A stretch of 24,671 bases of DNA from Oxalobacteraceae bacterium UBA6704 (GCA_002454505.1 DKJA01000106.1:15638-40308); one strand, 5' to 3'; counted from the first letter of the stretch, positions 14,385 through 23,003 are shown. Numbers and translations: made by a program. The notes: generated from the sequence alone by a model not told the origin.

Positions 14385-16798
14385 AGCCGGGCGATTTCCG
14401 CATCGGCTGGCGCCTGCTGGCGGCCGAACCGGCTTATTCGGCCGTCACGATCCTCGGCCTGGCCGCGGGCCTGGCCACGTGTTTCCTGCTGCTCGCGTTC
14501 GTGCGCTTCTCGTTCGGCTACAACAGCCACGTGCCGGCCGCGCGCGACGTGTATGCGATGAAGCAGCACCTGAACATCGTCAGCAAGCCGGGCTGGTTCG
14601 AGATGACGTCGCTGCCGATGCTGAAGGTGGCCGAGCGCAGCGGCATGACGCAGGCCACCGCGTTGGCCATGCCCGGCACGGCGGCGGCGCGCACGGCTGC
14701 CGGCATGCAGTCGATCCCGATCCTGGGCGTCTCGGCCGGCTTTCCCGCCGTGTTCGGCTTGCGCGCCGCCGAGGGCGACCTGGCCCAGGCGCTGAGCCGG
14801 CCGGATGCCGTGGCGCTCACCTACGATACGGCGCTGCGCACGCTGGGCACCCGGCTGGCATTGGGCAGGACGCTGCAGCTGGATGGCAAGACGTTCACCG
14901 TGGCCGCCCTGCTCGACGAACCGCCGGCAACGGGCACGCTGGCCTATGGCGCGCTGTTCGGCCTGGGCAGCAACCTGATTCCGCAGGGCTTCCGCCACTA
15001 CCTGGAAACCACCTGGGGCAGCGCCACCGGCTACCTGTATGCCCGCCTGGCCCCCGGCGCCGATCCGGCACCGCTGCAGGCCTACCTGCAGCATGGCTTC
15101 GACACGTCGCCGCTGGTGCGCGGCATGCCCGACGTGATGCGCGGACTGAAAGGCCGCAAGGCCACCGACGTGGCGCTGGTGGCGCTGCCCGACCTGTACT
15201 TCGACCGGGACCTGCTGGGCCGGCCCGGCAGCACCGCGCATGGCGACCGGCAGGTAGTGCTGGGCCTCGCTGCCGTCGGCTTCCTGGTGCTGGTGCTGGC
15301 CTGCGCCAACTACGTCAACCTGGCCGGCGTGCGCGCGGTGCGGCGCCAGCCGGAGATCGCGCTGCGCAAGGTGCTCGGCGCCGGTGCGGGCCGGATTGTC
15401 GCCCAGTTCATGGCCGAGGCGCTGGTGATGGCGCTGCTGGCCACGCTGCTTGGCCTGCTGTTCGCGTGGCTGCTGCTGCCGACGTTTGCCGCGATGCTGG
15501 ACCGCCCGCTGGAGACGATGATGACGCCGGCCGCCGTGCTGGCCGCGCTGCTGCTCGGCGCCGGCACGGGCCTGGTGGCCGGCCTGTATCCCGCCTGGAT
15601 CGCGCTGGGCATGCGTCCGGCCGAAGCGCTGGGCACGCGGCACGAGCAGGAAACGGCGGCCGGCCTGTGGCTGCGCCGCGCGCTGACGGTGCTGCAGCTG
15701 ACGGTGGCGATGAGTCTCACCGCCGGCACGCTGGCAATCGCCTGGCAGACGCGCTTCGCCAGCGCTGCCGATCCCGGCTTCGACCCGGCACCGCTGCTGG
15801 TCGTCGAGCTGTCGAATGCGCTGCGCAACAGCAGCCAGGGACGGCAGCTGCGCGAAGCGCTGCGCCACCTGCCCGGCGTGGCAGGCGTCGCCTATTCGGA
15901 GAACGCGGTGGGCAGCGTGTTTGCCGGCTCCAACAGCGGCTACCGCCGGCCGGGCGGCGCGGACGTGGTGCTGGTGGGCCGCAATGTGTCGACCGACTTC
16001 TTCGACGTGTACGGCATCCGCGCCGTGGCCGGGCGTGCGTTCGATCCGAAGCTGGAGCAGGACGGCAACGTCAACGCGGTGATGCTCAATGCGGCCGGCG
16101 CGCGGGCGCTGGGGTTTGCCACGCCGGCGGCGGCCGTCGGCCAGATCGTCACCTACACGGACGGCGGCAAGGAATTCGCGCCGCGCGTGATCGGCATCGC
16201 GCCGGACCTGCGCCACGAATCGCTGCGCGAAAAGCCGCAGCCGATGATCTACAAGAATTCGCTGCTGGCCTCCACGCTGACGATACGTGCGCGCGGCGAC
16301 ATGAACCGGTTGCAGGAACTGGCGCTGGAACAGTACCGGCGCTTCTTCCCGAACGATCTTCCGGTGGTGCGGCCGGCCGCCAGCTATCTGGCGGAGAGCT
16401 ACCGGCAGGACCTGCGCCTGGCCCAGATGCTGGGCGCCGCCAGCCTGGTGGCGATCCTGCTGTCCGCCTTCGGCATCTACGTGCTGTCGGCCTACAACGT
16501 GCAGCGCCGCGCCCGCGAGATCGTGCTGCGCAAGCTGTTCGGCGCCGGCCGCGCCGCCATCGCGCGGCTGCTGGGCCGCGAATTCGCCGTGCTGCTGGCG
16601 GCCGGCGCCATCATCGGCCTGCCGCCCGCCGCGCTGGGCATCCGTGCCTACCTGGCCGGCTTCGTCGAACGGGCCCCGATCGGCGGCTGGACGCTGCTCG
16701 CGGCCGTGTCCATCGCGGCATGCGTGGCGCTGCTGGCCACCGCCCGCCATACCATTGCCGCGCTGCGCGCCACGCCGGCCGCCGTGCTGCGCGGCTGA
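14381..16798 (+). CDS. FtsX/MacB-type ABC permease, first of two paralogues
   Basis: 805 residues with about eight transmembrane helices: 20-45, 290-315, 341-370, 384-409, 435-455, 683-705, 731-757 and 768-788. Large periplasmic MacB_PCD-like domains lie between helices 1-2 (about 46-289) and 5-6 (about 456-682). Two FtsX units are visible, each marked by the same pre-helix motif (EIALRKVLGAGAGRIVAQF at 325-343 and EIVLRKLFGAGRAAIARL at 713-730), so the protein is an internal duplication. One chain could thus form a complete pseudo-dimeric permease. The start ATG overlaps the ATPase stop. The next gene is its homologue from end to end. The substrate cannot be read from sequence; known relatives move antibiotics, peptides or lipoproteins. 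Confidence 0.92.
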   Translation: MKPGDFRIGWRLLAAEPAYSAVTILGLAAGLATCFLLLAFVRFSFGYNSHVPAARDVYAMKQHLNIVSKPGWFEMTSLPMLKVAERSGMTQATALAMPGTAAARTAAGMQSIPILGVSAGFPAVFGLRAAEGDLAQALSRPDAVALTYDTALRTLGTRLALGRTLQLDGKTFTVAALLDEPPATGTLAYGALFGLGSNLIPQGFRHYLETTWGSATGYLYARLAPGADPAPLQAYLQHGFDTSPLVRGMPDVMRGLKGRKATDVALVALPDLYFDRDLLGRPGSTAHGDRQVVLGLAAVGFLVLVLACANYVNLAGVRAVRRQPEIALRKVLGAGAGRIVAQFMAEALVMALLATLLGLLFAWLLLPTFAAMLDRPLETMMTPAAVLAALLLGAGTGLVAGLYPAWIALGMRPAEALGTRHEQETAAGLWLRRALTVLQLTVAMSLTAGTLAIAWQTRFASAADPGFDPAPLLVVELSNALRNSSQGRQLREALRHLPGVAGVAYSENAVGSVFAGSNSGYRRPGGADVVLVGRNVSTDFFDVYGIRAVAGRAFDPKLEQDGNVNAVMLNAAGARALGFATPAAAVGQIVTYTDGGKEFAPRVIGIAPDLRHESLREKPQPMIYKNSLLASTLTIRARGDMNRLQELALEQYRRFFPNDLPVVRPAASYLAESYRQDLRLAQMLGAASLVAILLSAFGIYVLSAYNVQRRAREIVLRKLFGAGRAAIARLLGREFAVLLAAGAIIGLPPAALGIRAYLAGFVERAPIGGWTLLAAVSIAACVALLATARHTIAALRATPAAVLRG

Positions 16799-16808
16799 AG
16801 GAGGCACG

Positions 16809-19199
16809 ATGACCCTGCGCGATTTCCGTATCGGCTGGCGCCTGCTGCTGCGCGAGCCGGGCTTTTCCCTCGTCACTGTCGCCGGCCTGGCGCTGGCGTT
16901 TGCCGCGTGCTTCCTGCTGCTCGGCTATGTGCGCTACTGCTTCACCTACAACGGCCACGTGCCCGATGCCGGGCGGGTGGTGCAGCTCAAGCAGCGCATC
17001 AACTGGTTTCCCCGCCCGGACTGGAACGAGCGGGCGATGCTGCCGCTGGCGCAGGTGGCGCGCGACAGCGGCGCCGTCGAAGCGGCCGCCACCGCCGCCA
17101 ACCTGCCGCAGTCGATGCGCGTCGGCGACCGCCTGCTTGCCGTGCGGCTGTGGGCCGTCGATGCCGATTTTGGCGCCATGTTCGGCATCGTGCCGCTGGC
17201 CGGCGACCTGCACGCTGCGCTGACGCGGCCGGACGGCCTGGCCGTGACCGTCGAAACAGGCCGGCGGCTGTTCGGCAACGGCGCCGATCCGCTGGGCCGG
17301 ACGCTCCTCGTCAATGGCGAAACGCTGCGCGTGCTGGCCGTGCTGCCGGACGTGCCGGCCAACAGCACCGTCACGTGGCAGGCGCTGACCGGGCCCTTGA
17401 GCCGCGCCCGTCCCGCGGCCGAACGCACGCCGACGCCCGGCTGGAAGCGCGGCCTGGTGTTCCTGAAGGTCAGGCCCGCTGCCGACCTGGCCGGCCTGCA
17501 GCACCTGCTGCAGCGGGCCGTCGACGGGTCGCCGATGGAGCAGGCCATGCGCGCGCGGCCGATCGGCAAGACCATGCAGGGCCCCGGCACGGAAGTGAAG
17601 CTGATGGCGCTGCCGGAGGCCTACTTCGATGCCGACCTGGCCGCCGGCCGTTCGGGCGACGATTACGGCAAGCTGTCCGGCGTGCTGGGCCTGGCCGCCG
17701 TGGCGCTGCTGATCCTGGCGCTGGCCGTGACGAACTACGTGAACCTGGCCACCGTGCGGGCGCTGCAGCGCCGCCGCGAATCCGGCTTGCGCAAGCTGCT
17801 CGGCGCCAGCGCACCCCGCGTCGCGACGCAATACCTGGCCGAGTCGGTGGTGGTGGCGGTGCTGGCCGCCGTGCTGGGCATGGTGCTGGCATGGCTGCTG
17901 CTGCCCACGTTCGCGGACCTCGTCAACCGCCGGCTCGACGGCCTGTTCGGCGCGGGCGCGGTCGCCATCGGCCTGCTGGCCGCGGTGCTGACGGGTGTCG
18001 GTGCCGGCATGTGGCCGGCATACGTGTCGATGCGGGTCCGCCCGGCCGCCGCGCTGGCCGGCCGCGACAACAGCGAAACGGCCGGCGCCCTGTGGCTGCG
18101 CCGGCTGCTGACGGTGCTGCAGTTCGCCACCGCCATCGGCCTGGGCGGCATGACGATCGCCGTGGCGTGGCAGACGTGGTTCGCCAGCCATGCCGATCCC
18201 GGCTTCGATCCGGCCCGGCTGGCCGTCGTCGACCTGCCCGACGGCACGCCGCCGCCCGTCATCCAGGCATTTGCGGATGCGGTGCGCCGCCTGCCGGGCG
18301 TGCAGGGCGTGGCGCTGGCCGGCGAAGCGGTCGGCCGCGACGGCCGGAAGGTGGTGCAGGGCTTCCGTACCCGTGACGGCCGCGACCTGCGCATGGAAAC
18401 CAAGTACGTGTCGCCGGACTTTTTCGCCGTGTACGGCATCCGCCCCCTGTTCGGCCGGCTGTTCCAGGCCGGTACCGAGCAGGCCGACAGCCAGGCGCTG
18501 GTGCTGAACGCCGCGGCCGTGCAGGCGCTGGGCTATGCGGCGCCGCAGGCCGCCGTGGGCCGGGCCCCGTTCACGGAAGACGGCAACGTGATCGGCATCG
18601 CACCGGACATCCGGCACCAGAGCCTGCGCGAACGCACCGAGCCGGTCGTGTACCGGCTGCGGCCGGACTACGGCGTGCTGACGCTGCGCACCGGGGCCGA
18701 CCGGCAGACCGTGGAAGGCGCGCTGGCGCCGCTGTGGCGGCGCTATTTTCCCGACCAGGTCATGAACGTGAACGGTGCCGCCACCTTCTTTGCCGGGAAC
18801 TACGAGGAAGACCTGCGCCTGGCCCGCATGCTGGGCGCCGCCACGGTGCTGGCCGGCGCGCTGGCCGCCTTCGGCATCTATGTGCTGGCCGCCTACAGCG
18901 TGCAGCGCAACCGGCGCCAGATCGTGCTGCGCAAGCTGTACGGCGCCGGCAAGGCCGCCATCGCCCGGCTGCTGGGGCGCGAATACGCGGCGCTGCTGGC
19001 GGCCGGCGCGGCCATCGGCCTGCCGCTGGCTTGGCTGGCCACGGAGCGCTACCTGGCCGGCTTCGTCGAACGGGCGCCGCTGGGCCAGTGGCCGCTGCTG
19101 CTGGCGACGCTGCTGGCGGCCGCGGTGGCGTTGCTGGCCACCGCCCGCCATGCGCTGGCCGCCTTGCGGCTGGCACCGGCCGACGCGCTGCGCGATTGA
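16809..19199 (+). CDS. FtsX/MacB-type ABC permease, second paralogue
   Basis: 796 residues, with the same eight-helix, two-FtsX-unit plan as the preceding permease. The N-termini align directly (DFRIGWRLLLREPGFS against DFRIGWRLLAAEPAYS), as do the pre-helix motifs (SGLRKLLGASAPRVATQY and QIVLRKLYGAGKAAIARL) and the C-terminus. The two therefore arose by tandem gene duplication and have diverged mostly in the periplasmic domains, which suggests a heteromeric complex or different ligands. The ATG at 16809 is decided by a perfect AAGGAGG (16798-16804) that overlaps the previous stop codon. The open frame begins earlier, in another phase of the first permease gene. It is the last gene of the operon and is followed by GGGGAC-N-GTCCCC palindromes and a bidirectional terminator. 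Confidence 0.92.
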   Translation: MTLRDFRIGWRLLLREPGFSLVTVAGLALAFAACFLLLGYVRYCFTYNGHVPDAGRVVQLKQRINWFPRPDWNERAMLPLAQVARDSGAVEAAATAANLPQSMRVGDRLLAVRLWAVDADFGAMFGIVPLAGDLHAALTRPDGLAVTVETGRRLFGNGADPLGRTLLVNGETLRVLAVLPDVPANSTVTWQALTGPLSRARPAAERTPTPGWKRGLVFLKVRPAADLAGLQHLLQRAVDGSPMEQAMRARPIGKTMQGPGTEVKLMALPEAYFDADLAAGRSGDDYGKLSGVLGLAAVALLILALAVTNYVNLATVRALQRRRESGLRKLLGASAPRVATQYLAESVVVAVLAAVLGMVLAWLLLPTFADLVNRRLDGLFGAGAVAIGLLAAVLTGVGAGMWPAYVSMRVRPAAALAGRDNSETAGALWLRRLLTVLQFATAIGLGGMTIAVAWQTWFASHADPGFDPARLAVVDLPDGTPPPVIQAFADAVRRLPGVQGVALAGEAVGRDGRKVVQGFRTRDGRDLRMETKYVSPDFFAVYGIRPLFGRLFQAGTEQADSQALVLNAAAVQALGYAAPQAAVGRAPFTEDGNVIGIAPDIRHQSLRERTEPVVYRLRPDYGVLTLRTGADRQTVEGALAPLWRRYFPDQVMNVNGAATFFAGNYEEDLRLARMLGAATVLAGALAAFGIYVLAAYSVQRNRRQIVLRKLYGAGKAAIARLLGREYAALLAAGAAIGLPLAWLATERYLAGFVERAPLGQWPLLLATLLAAAVALLATARHALAALRLAPADALRD

Positions 19200-19201
19200 C
19201 C

Positions 19202-19233
19202 GGGGACTGCCCCCGCTGTTGGGGACTGTCCCC
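19202..19233. repeat. Tandem pair of GGGGACTGTCCCC palindromes
   Basis: GGGGACTGCCCCC (19202-19214, one mismatch) and GGGGACTGTCCCC (19221-19233, perfect around a central T) begin three bases after the permease stop codon. They share their core with the palindrome at 94-106, which also lies directly beyond a stop codon. Confidence 0.6.
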
Positions 19234-19283
19234 TCGGTTGACATCGACTTTGCCTGTCTGCCCGCTGCTCCCCGCAACGGAGC

Positions 19284-19317
19284 AAAAAAAATGGCGGCCC
19301 GCAGGCCGCCATCTTTT
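19284..19317 (-). terminator. Rho-independent terminator for the FKBP gene, partly bidirectional
   Basis: ATGGCGGCC-CGCA-GGCCGCCAT (19291-19312) is a 9-bp perfect stem with a 4-base loop. It is flanked by an A-run (19284-19291) on the left and CTTTT on the right. On the minus strand, the direction of the FKBP gene, the stem is followed by a run of eight T, a strong terminator. On the plus strand four T follow, so it can also help to end the permease operon. Confidence 0.88.
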
Positions 19318-19334
19318 CATGCACCGAAAAACGC

Positions 19335-19802
19335 TCAGCGCTTGATCGCCACCACCTCGATTTCGAACACCAGCGGGCTGTAGGCGGGAATCGCCACGCC
19401 GCTGGCGCCGGCCGACTTGGCGGTCGCGCCGTAAGCCAGCGAATACGGGATCGTCAGGCGGCGCTTGCCACCGACGCGCATGCCGGGAATGCCCTGGTCC
19501 CAGCCGGAGATCACGGTGCCGCGACCCAGCGTGAACGTGAACGGGCTGCCGGCCGTGGAGGTTTCGAACTGGGCACCCTTGCCATCCGTTTTCGTGCTGT
19601 CGTACAGCCAGCCCGTGTAGTTCACCGTCAGCTGGTCGCCAGCGATCGCTTCGATGCCGGTGCCGACCACCAGGTCGGTCTTGGTCAGGCCGCTCAGGTC
19701 GGTGGGGATGCTGGTCGTGTCGTCGTCGTCGCTGCCGCCGCCGCAAGCGGTCAGGGCCAGTGCACAGGCGAGGGTCGCGATAATTTGGAACATCGATTTC
19801 AT
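19335..19802 (-). CDS. FKBP-type peptidyl-prolyl isomerase, lipoprotein
   Basis: 155 residues. A lipoprotein signal ends in LTAC with the acylated cysteine at 20, followed by a flexible GGGSDDDDTTS linker. One FKBP domain (about 45-155) follows: LVVGTGIEAIAGDQLTVNYTGWL, FTFTLGRGTVISGWDQGIPGMRVGGKRRLTIPYSLAYG and a C-terminal SPLVFEIEVVAI. These match the conserved FKBP core, including the Trp at the pocket floor (GWDQG). It would catalyse proline isomerisation and assist protein folding, anchored to a membrane facing the periplasm; Asp residues directly after the cysteine region are too distant for me to call inner-membrane retention. The ATG at 19802 has only a weak AAGAG upstream; Met4 is an alternative. 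It follows kup on the same strand after 154 bases but is probably transcribed separately. Confidence 0.94.
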   Translation of the reverse strand: MKSMFQIIATLACALALTACGGGSDDDDTTSIPTDLSGLTKTDLVVGTGIEAIAGDQLTVNYTGWLYDSTKTDGKGAQFETSTAGSPFTFTLGRGTVISGWDQGIPGMRVGGKRRLTIPYSLAYGATAKSAGASGVAIPAYSPLVFEIEVVAIKR

Positions 19803-19825
19803 GTGGTCACTCTTACAAATGTAAA

Positions 19826-19843
19826 TGATCGGTGATGATCGGT
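19826..19843. repeat. Two TGATCGGT direct repeats, 10-bp period
   Basis: TGATCGGT occurs at 19826-19833 and again at 19836-19843, one helical turn apart, in the leader of the FKBP gene. Further upstream on that strand a GCGCGG-ACC-CCGCGC hairpin (19860-19874) lies between kup and this gene, without a T-run. Any regulatory role is speculative. Confidence 0.3.
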
Positions 19844-19956
19844 TGATTTAGGAACCTTGGCGCGGACCCCGCGCGGACAGAGCGGAAGTTTAACAGACTG
19901 TCACCACCGCCCGGAAGCCAACACATTTCTTTACAAATCCGTTGCAATCGCGCCCG

Positions 19957-21828
19957 TCAGATTTCCACCTGCGTACCCAGCTCGATCACCCGGTTCGGCG
20001 GGATCTGGTAGTAATCCGCCGCCGCCCGCGCATTGCGCGACATGGCCACGAACAGGTGCTCGCGCCACGGCGACATGCCGCCGTTGGGCGCCGAGATGAC
20101 GGTCTGGCGGGCGATGAAGAACGACGTCTCCATCATCTCGAAGACCAGGCCGTGGCCGGAGCACAGCGCCATCACGGCGGGAATGTCCGGTTCGTCCTTG
20201 AAGCCGTACTGCACGTTGACCTGGTAGCACTCGTGCCCCAGGCCGGCGATGCGCACCTGGTCCTCCAGCGCCACGTAAGGCTCTTCGAGGATATGCACGG
20301 TGAGGAACACCACCCGCTCGTGCAGCACCTTGTTGTGCAGCAGGTTGTGCAGCATCGCGTGCGGCACGCCGTCGCTTTCGCCGCGCAGGAACACGGCGGT
20401 GCCGGGCACCCGCACGGGCGGCGCCACGAACAGCGAGTCGAGGAAGTTATCCAGCGGGATGGCGTGCTTTTCCAGGTTCTTGAACAGCAGGTGGCGGCCG
20501 GTGCGCCACGTCATCATGATGGTAAACAGCGCGGTGCCCAGCGCCAGCGGCATCCAGCCGCCGTGGAACAGCTTCAGCGTGCTGGCCGAGAACAGCATCA
20601 CGTCCATCACGATGAAGAAGCCGGTGGCGGCGAAGCACACGGCCAGCGGCAGGTGCCAGCGGTAGCGGATCACGAAGAAGGTCAGCACGGTGGTGGCCAG
20701 CATCGTGGCGGTGACGGCGATGCCGTAGGCGCCGGCCAGGCTGTCCGACGAGCCGAAGCCGACGACGGCGATCAGCACCACGCACAGCTGCAGCCAGTTG
20801 ACGGCCGGGATGTAGATCTGGCCGATCTGGTGTTCCGACGTGTGCAGCACGCGCATCCGCGGCAGCAGCCCCAGCGCGATGGCCTGCTTGGTCATCGAGA
20901 ACGTGCCGGAAATCGTCGCCTGCGACGCGATCACGGCCGCCATCGTCGACAGCACCACCAGCGGATACACGCTCCAGCTGCCCAGCTGCTGGAAGAACGG
21001 GTTGGAAATCGCCTCCGGATGCGCCAGCAGCAGGCCGCCCTGGCCGAAGTAGTTCAGCGCCAGCGCGGGGAAGCAGACCATGAACCACGCCATGCGGATC
21101 GGCTGCTTGCCGAAGTGGCCCATGTCCGCATACAGCGCCTCGGCGCCGGTGAACGCCAGCACCACGGCGCCCAGCGCGACAAAGGCGATGAAGCCGTTAT
21201 CGAGCATGAACGTAAACGCATGCACGGGGTTCAGCGCATGCAGGATGCGCGGCTCGGCGGCGATGTTGATGATGCCCATGATGGCCAGCGCGGTGAACCA
21301 CACCATCATCACGGGACCGAAGAAGCGGCCGATGCCGGCCGTGCCATGGCGCTGCACGGCATACAGCGACACCAGCACGACGATCGTGGCCGGCACCACG
21401 TACTGCTCCAGCGCGGGCGCCGCGACTTCCAGCCCCTCGATCGCACCCAGCACGGAAATGGCCGGCGTGACGACGCTGTCGCCATAGAACATCGTGGCGC
21501 CCAGCACGCCGATGACGAGCAGCGGGAAGGTGAAGCCGGAGCGCTTGGTGACGGAGTTCAGCGCCAGCGCCATCAGCGCCATGATGCCGCCCTCGCCGCG
21601 GTTGTCGGCACGCAGCACGAGGGTCACGTATTTCAGCGAGACGATCAATGCCAGGCCCCAGAAGATCAGCGAGATGATGCCGAGCAGGTTGGCTTCGTTC
21701 AGCACCAGCCCGTGGTCCGGGTCGAAGATCGTCTTCAGCGTGTACAGGGGGCTGGTACCGATATCGCCATAGACGATGCCCACCGCGGCCAGCGTCAACG
21801 CGGCGATGCTGCTCTTTTTATCTGACAA
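19957..21828 (-). CDS. kup: Low-affinity potassium uptake protein Kup
   Basis: 623 residues (E. coli Kup 622). It is a proton-coupled potassium importer of the inner membrane. The N-terminus TLAAVGIVYGDIGTSPLYTL is the family signature. About 12 transmembrane helices follow (to about residue 450), with RADNRGEGGIMALMALAL, FYGDSVVTPAISVLGAIEGL and GAEALYADMGHFG. The soluble C-terminal domain includes VPGTAVFLRGESDGVPHAMLHNL and YGFKDEPDIP. I chose a TTG start at 21828: AGGTG lies 6-7 bases upstream and the length then matches the family. The open frame extends 54 codons further to an ATG, but that part is unlike any Kup N-terminus and covers the promoter region. It diverges from rarD. Confidence 0.95.
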   Translation of the reverse strand: MSDKKSSIAALTLAAVGIVYGDIGTSPLYTLKTIFDPDHGLVLNEANLLGIISLIFWGLALIVSLKYVTLVLRADNRGEGGIMALMALALNSVTKRSGFTFPLLVIGVLGATMFYGDSVVTPAISVLGAIEGLEVAAPALEQYVVPATIVVLVSLYAVQRHGTAGIGRFFGPVMMVWFTALAIMGIINIAAEPRILHALNPVHAFTFMLDNGFIAFVALGAVVLAFTGAEALYADMGHFGKQPIRMAWFMVCFPALALNYFGQGGLLLAHPEAISNPFFQQLGSWSVYPLVVLSTMAAVIASQATISGTFSMTKQAIALGLLPRMRVLHTSEHQIGQIYIPAVNWLQLCVVLIAVVGFGSSDSLAGAYGIAVTATMLATTVLTFFVIRYRWHLPLAVCFAATGFFIVMDVMLFSASTLKLFHGGWMPLALGTALFTIMMTWRTGRHLLFKNLEKHAIPLDNFLDSLFVAPPVRVPGTAVFLRGESDGVPHAMLHNLLHNKVLHERVVFLTVHILEEPYVALEDQVRIAGLGHECYQVNVQYGFKDEPDIPAVMALCSGHGLVFEMMETSFFIARQTVISAPNGGMSPWREHLFVAMSRNARAAADYYQIPPNRVIELGTQVEI

Positions 21829-21860
21829 ATTCGCACCTGATTGGAGTTTTTGCGCATTGC

Positions 21861-21889
21861 ACAATAGGTCAACTGCCCATGAAAAGCAA
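21861..21889 (-). promoter_or_regulatory. Candidate promoter of kup
   Basis: On the minus strand TTGCTT (21889-21884) and TATTGT (21866-21861) are separated by 17 bases, with the -10 box about 33 bases before the TTG start. The match is moderate. Confidence 0.35.
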
Positions 21890-21943
21890 GCTCGGTCCGC
21901 CTGACGGATTTCGCGCCGATATGGTAATGTCGTCCCCTTGCCC

Positions 21944-21973
21944 TTCACAAAATAACAACGAAATCCGTATAAC
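21944..21973 (+). promoter_or_regulatory. Candidate promoter of rarD
   Basis: TTCACA (21944-21949) and TATAAC (21968-21973) with an 18-base spacer, about 95 bases before the rarD ATG. The rest of the leader holds no other gene or recognisable riboswitch. Confidence 0.4.
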
Positions 21974-22068
21974 GATATGCCGCCGTCCATCGCCGTTTCC
22001 CCACTCTACTGCCGGCGCTCCGCGCAAGGCGCGCCTTACGCATCGCCACGCCGGAAGGCGGTGCCAGC

Positions 22069-22944
22069 ATGAACGGCGGCGTCGTCAATGCCACCCTCGC
22101 CTTCCTGCTGTGGGGCCTGTTCCCGCTGTATTTCCACGCCATCGGCGAAGTGCCGCCGGTCGAGATCCTGGCCCACCGGATGGTGTGGTCGCTGCTGTTC
22201 CTGGCCATCGTGCTGACCGTACGGCAGCAGTGGAAATGGCTGCCGCAGGTGCTGCGCGCGCCGAAGATTGTCGGCACGTTCGCCGCCAGCGCGCTGCTGC
22301 TGACGGCCAACTGGGGCATCTATATCTGGGCCGTCAACCACGGCCACGTGCTCGACGCCAGCCTGGGCTACTTCATCACGCCGCTGCTCAATGTGCTGCT
22401 GGGCCTGCTGGTGCTGAAGGAAAGGCTGCGCCGCGGCCAGTGGATCGCGATCGGCGTGGCGGCGGCCGGCGTCGTCTGGCTGACGTGGCAGGCCGGCCAG
22501 CTGCCGTGGATCGCGCTGGCCCTGGCGGTCACGTTCGGCGGCTACGGTCTGCTGCGCAAGACGGCCGCGCTGGCGGCGCTGGAAGGCCTGTCGTTCGAGA
22601 CGCTGCTGCTGTTCCCGCTGGCCGCCGGCTACCTGATCTGGCTGACGGCGCACGGCGCCAACACCTTCGTCAACACGCCGAACGACAGCACCCGCTGGCT
22701 GCTGGTCGCGGCCGGCCCGATCACCGCGATCCCCCTGCTGCTGTTCGCGGCCGGCGCGCGCCGCATTCCGCTGTCCGTGCTGGGCATGCTGCAGTACATC
22801 GCGCCGACGATCCAGATGATCCTCGGCCTGATCGTGTTCCACGAAACGTTCTCGCCGGCGCGGCTGGCCGGCTTTATCGTCATCTGGAGTGCGCTGGGGT
22901 TGTATGTGGCGGAGGGGTTTCTCGCTGCCCGGCGAACGGCGTGA
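22069..22944 (+). CDS. rarD: RarD-type EamA/DMT-superfamily transporter
   Basis: 291 residues, with about ten hydrophobic helices in two EamA-like halves, the usual DMT plan. LLWGLFPLYFHAIGEVPPVEILAHRMVWS near the N-terminus, ANWGIYIWAVNHGHVLDASLGYFITPLLNVLLG in the middle and LQYIAPTIQMILGL near the end are hallmarks of RarD. It is an inner-membrane transporter; the substrate of RarD proteins is not firmly known (chloramphenicol sensitivity and small-metabolite efflux have been proposed). The ATG at 22069 follows GGAAGGCGG; the plus-strand frame is open upstream, but the family starts at this point. Its stop codon (22942-22944) lies in the first bases of a perfect 22-bp inverted repeat shared with the convergent neighbour. 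Confidence 0.93.
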   Translation: MNGGVVNATLAFLLWGLFPLYFHAIGEVPPVEILAHRMVWSLLFLAIVLTVRQQWKWLPQVLRAPKIVGTFAASALLLTANWGIYIWAVNHGHVLDASLGYFITPLLNVLLGLLVLKERLRRGQWIAIGVAAAGVVWLTWQAGQLPWIALALAVTFGGYGLLRKTAALAALEGLSFETLLLFPLAAGYLIWLTAHGANTFVNTPNDSTRWLLVAAGPITAIPLLLFAAGARRIPLSVLGMLQYIAPTIQMILGLIVFHETFSPARLAGFIVIWSALGLYVAEGFLAARRTA

Positions 22945-23003
22945 AAACCGGTGACAGGCTCTTATTCCGGCGGCACCCGACTAAGAGCCTGTCACCGGTT
23001 TTC
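22943..23003. repeat. Perfect 22-bp inverted repeat spanning both convergent stop codons
   Basis: 22943-22964 is the exact reverse complement of 22982-23003, with a 17-base loop; the core is CCGGTGACAGGCTC. The rarD stop (22942-22944) overlaps the left arm, and the stop of the minus-strand gene (23002-23004) overlaps the right arm, so both genes end with TGA followed by AAACCGGTGACAGG. A 22-bp stem should terminate or stabilise both transcripts, though no T-run follows. Confidence 0.85.

Noticed and set aside
13916..16876. Very long minus-strand open frame (986 codons) across the ATPase and first permease genes
   Set aside because: It is antisense to well-recognised proteins, is rich in Gln/His/Arg/Gly as expected from the complement of GC-biased codons, and shows no domain.
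16611..19277. Minus-strand open frame of 888 codons across the second permease
   Set aside because: Same antisense GC artefact, with no recognisable motif and no ribosome site.
19942..21825. Plus-strand open frame of 627 codons across kup
   Set aside because: Antisense of Kup, His/Gln/Arg-rich, no family resemblance.
21829..21990. 54-codon upstream extension of kup to an ATG
   Set aside because: The sequence is unlike any Kup N-terminus and overlaps the divergent promoter region; the TTG at 21828 gives the family length.
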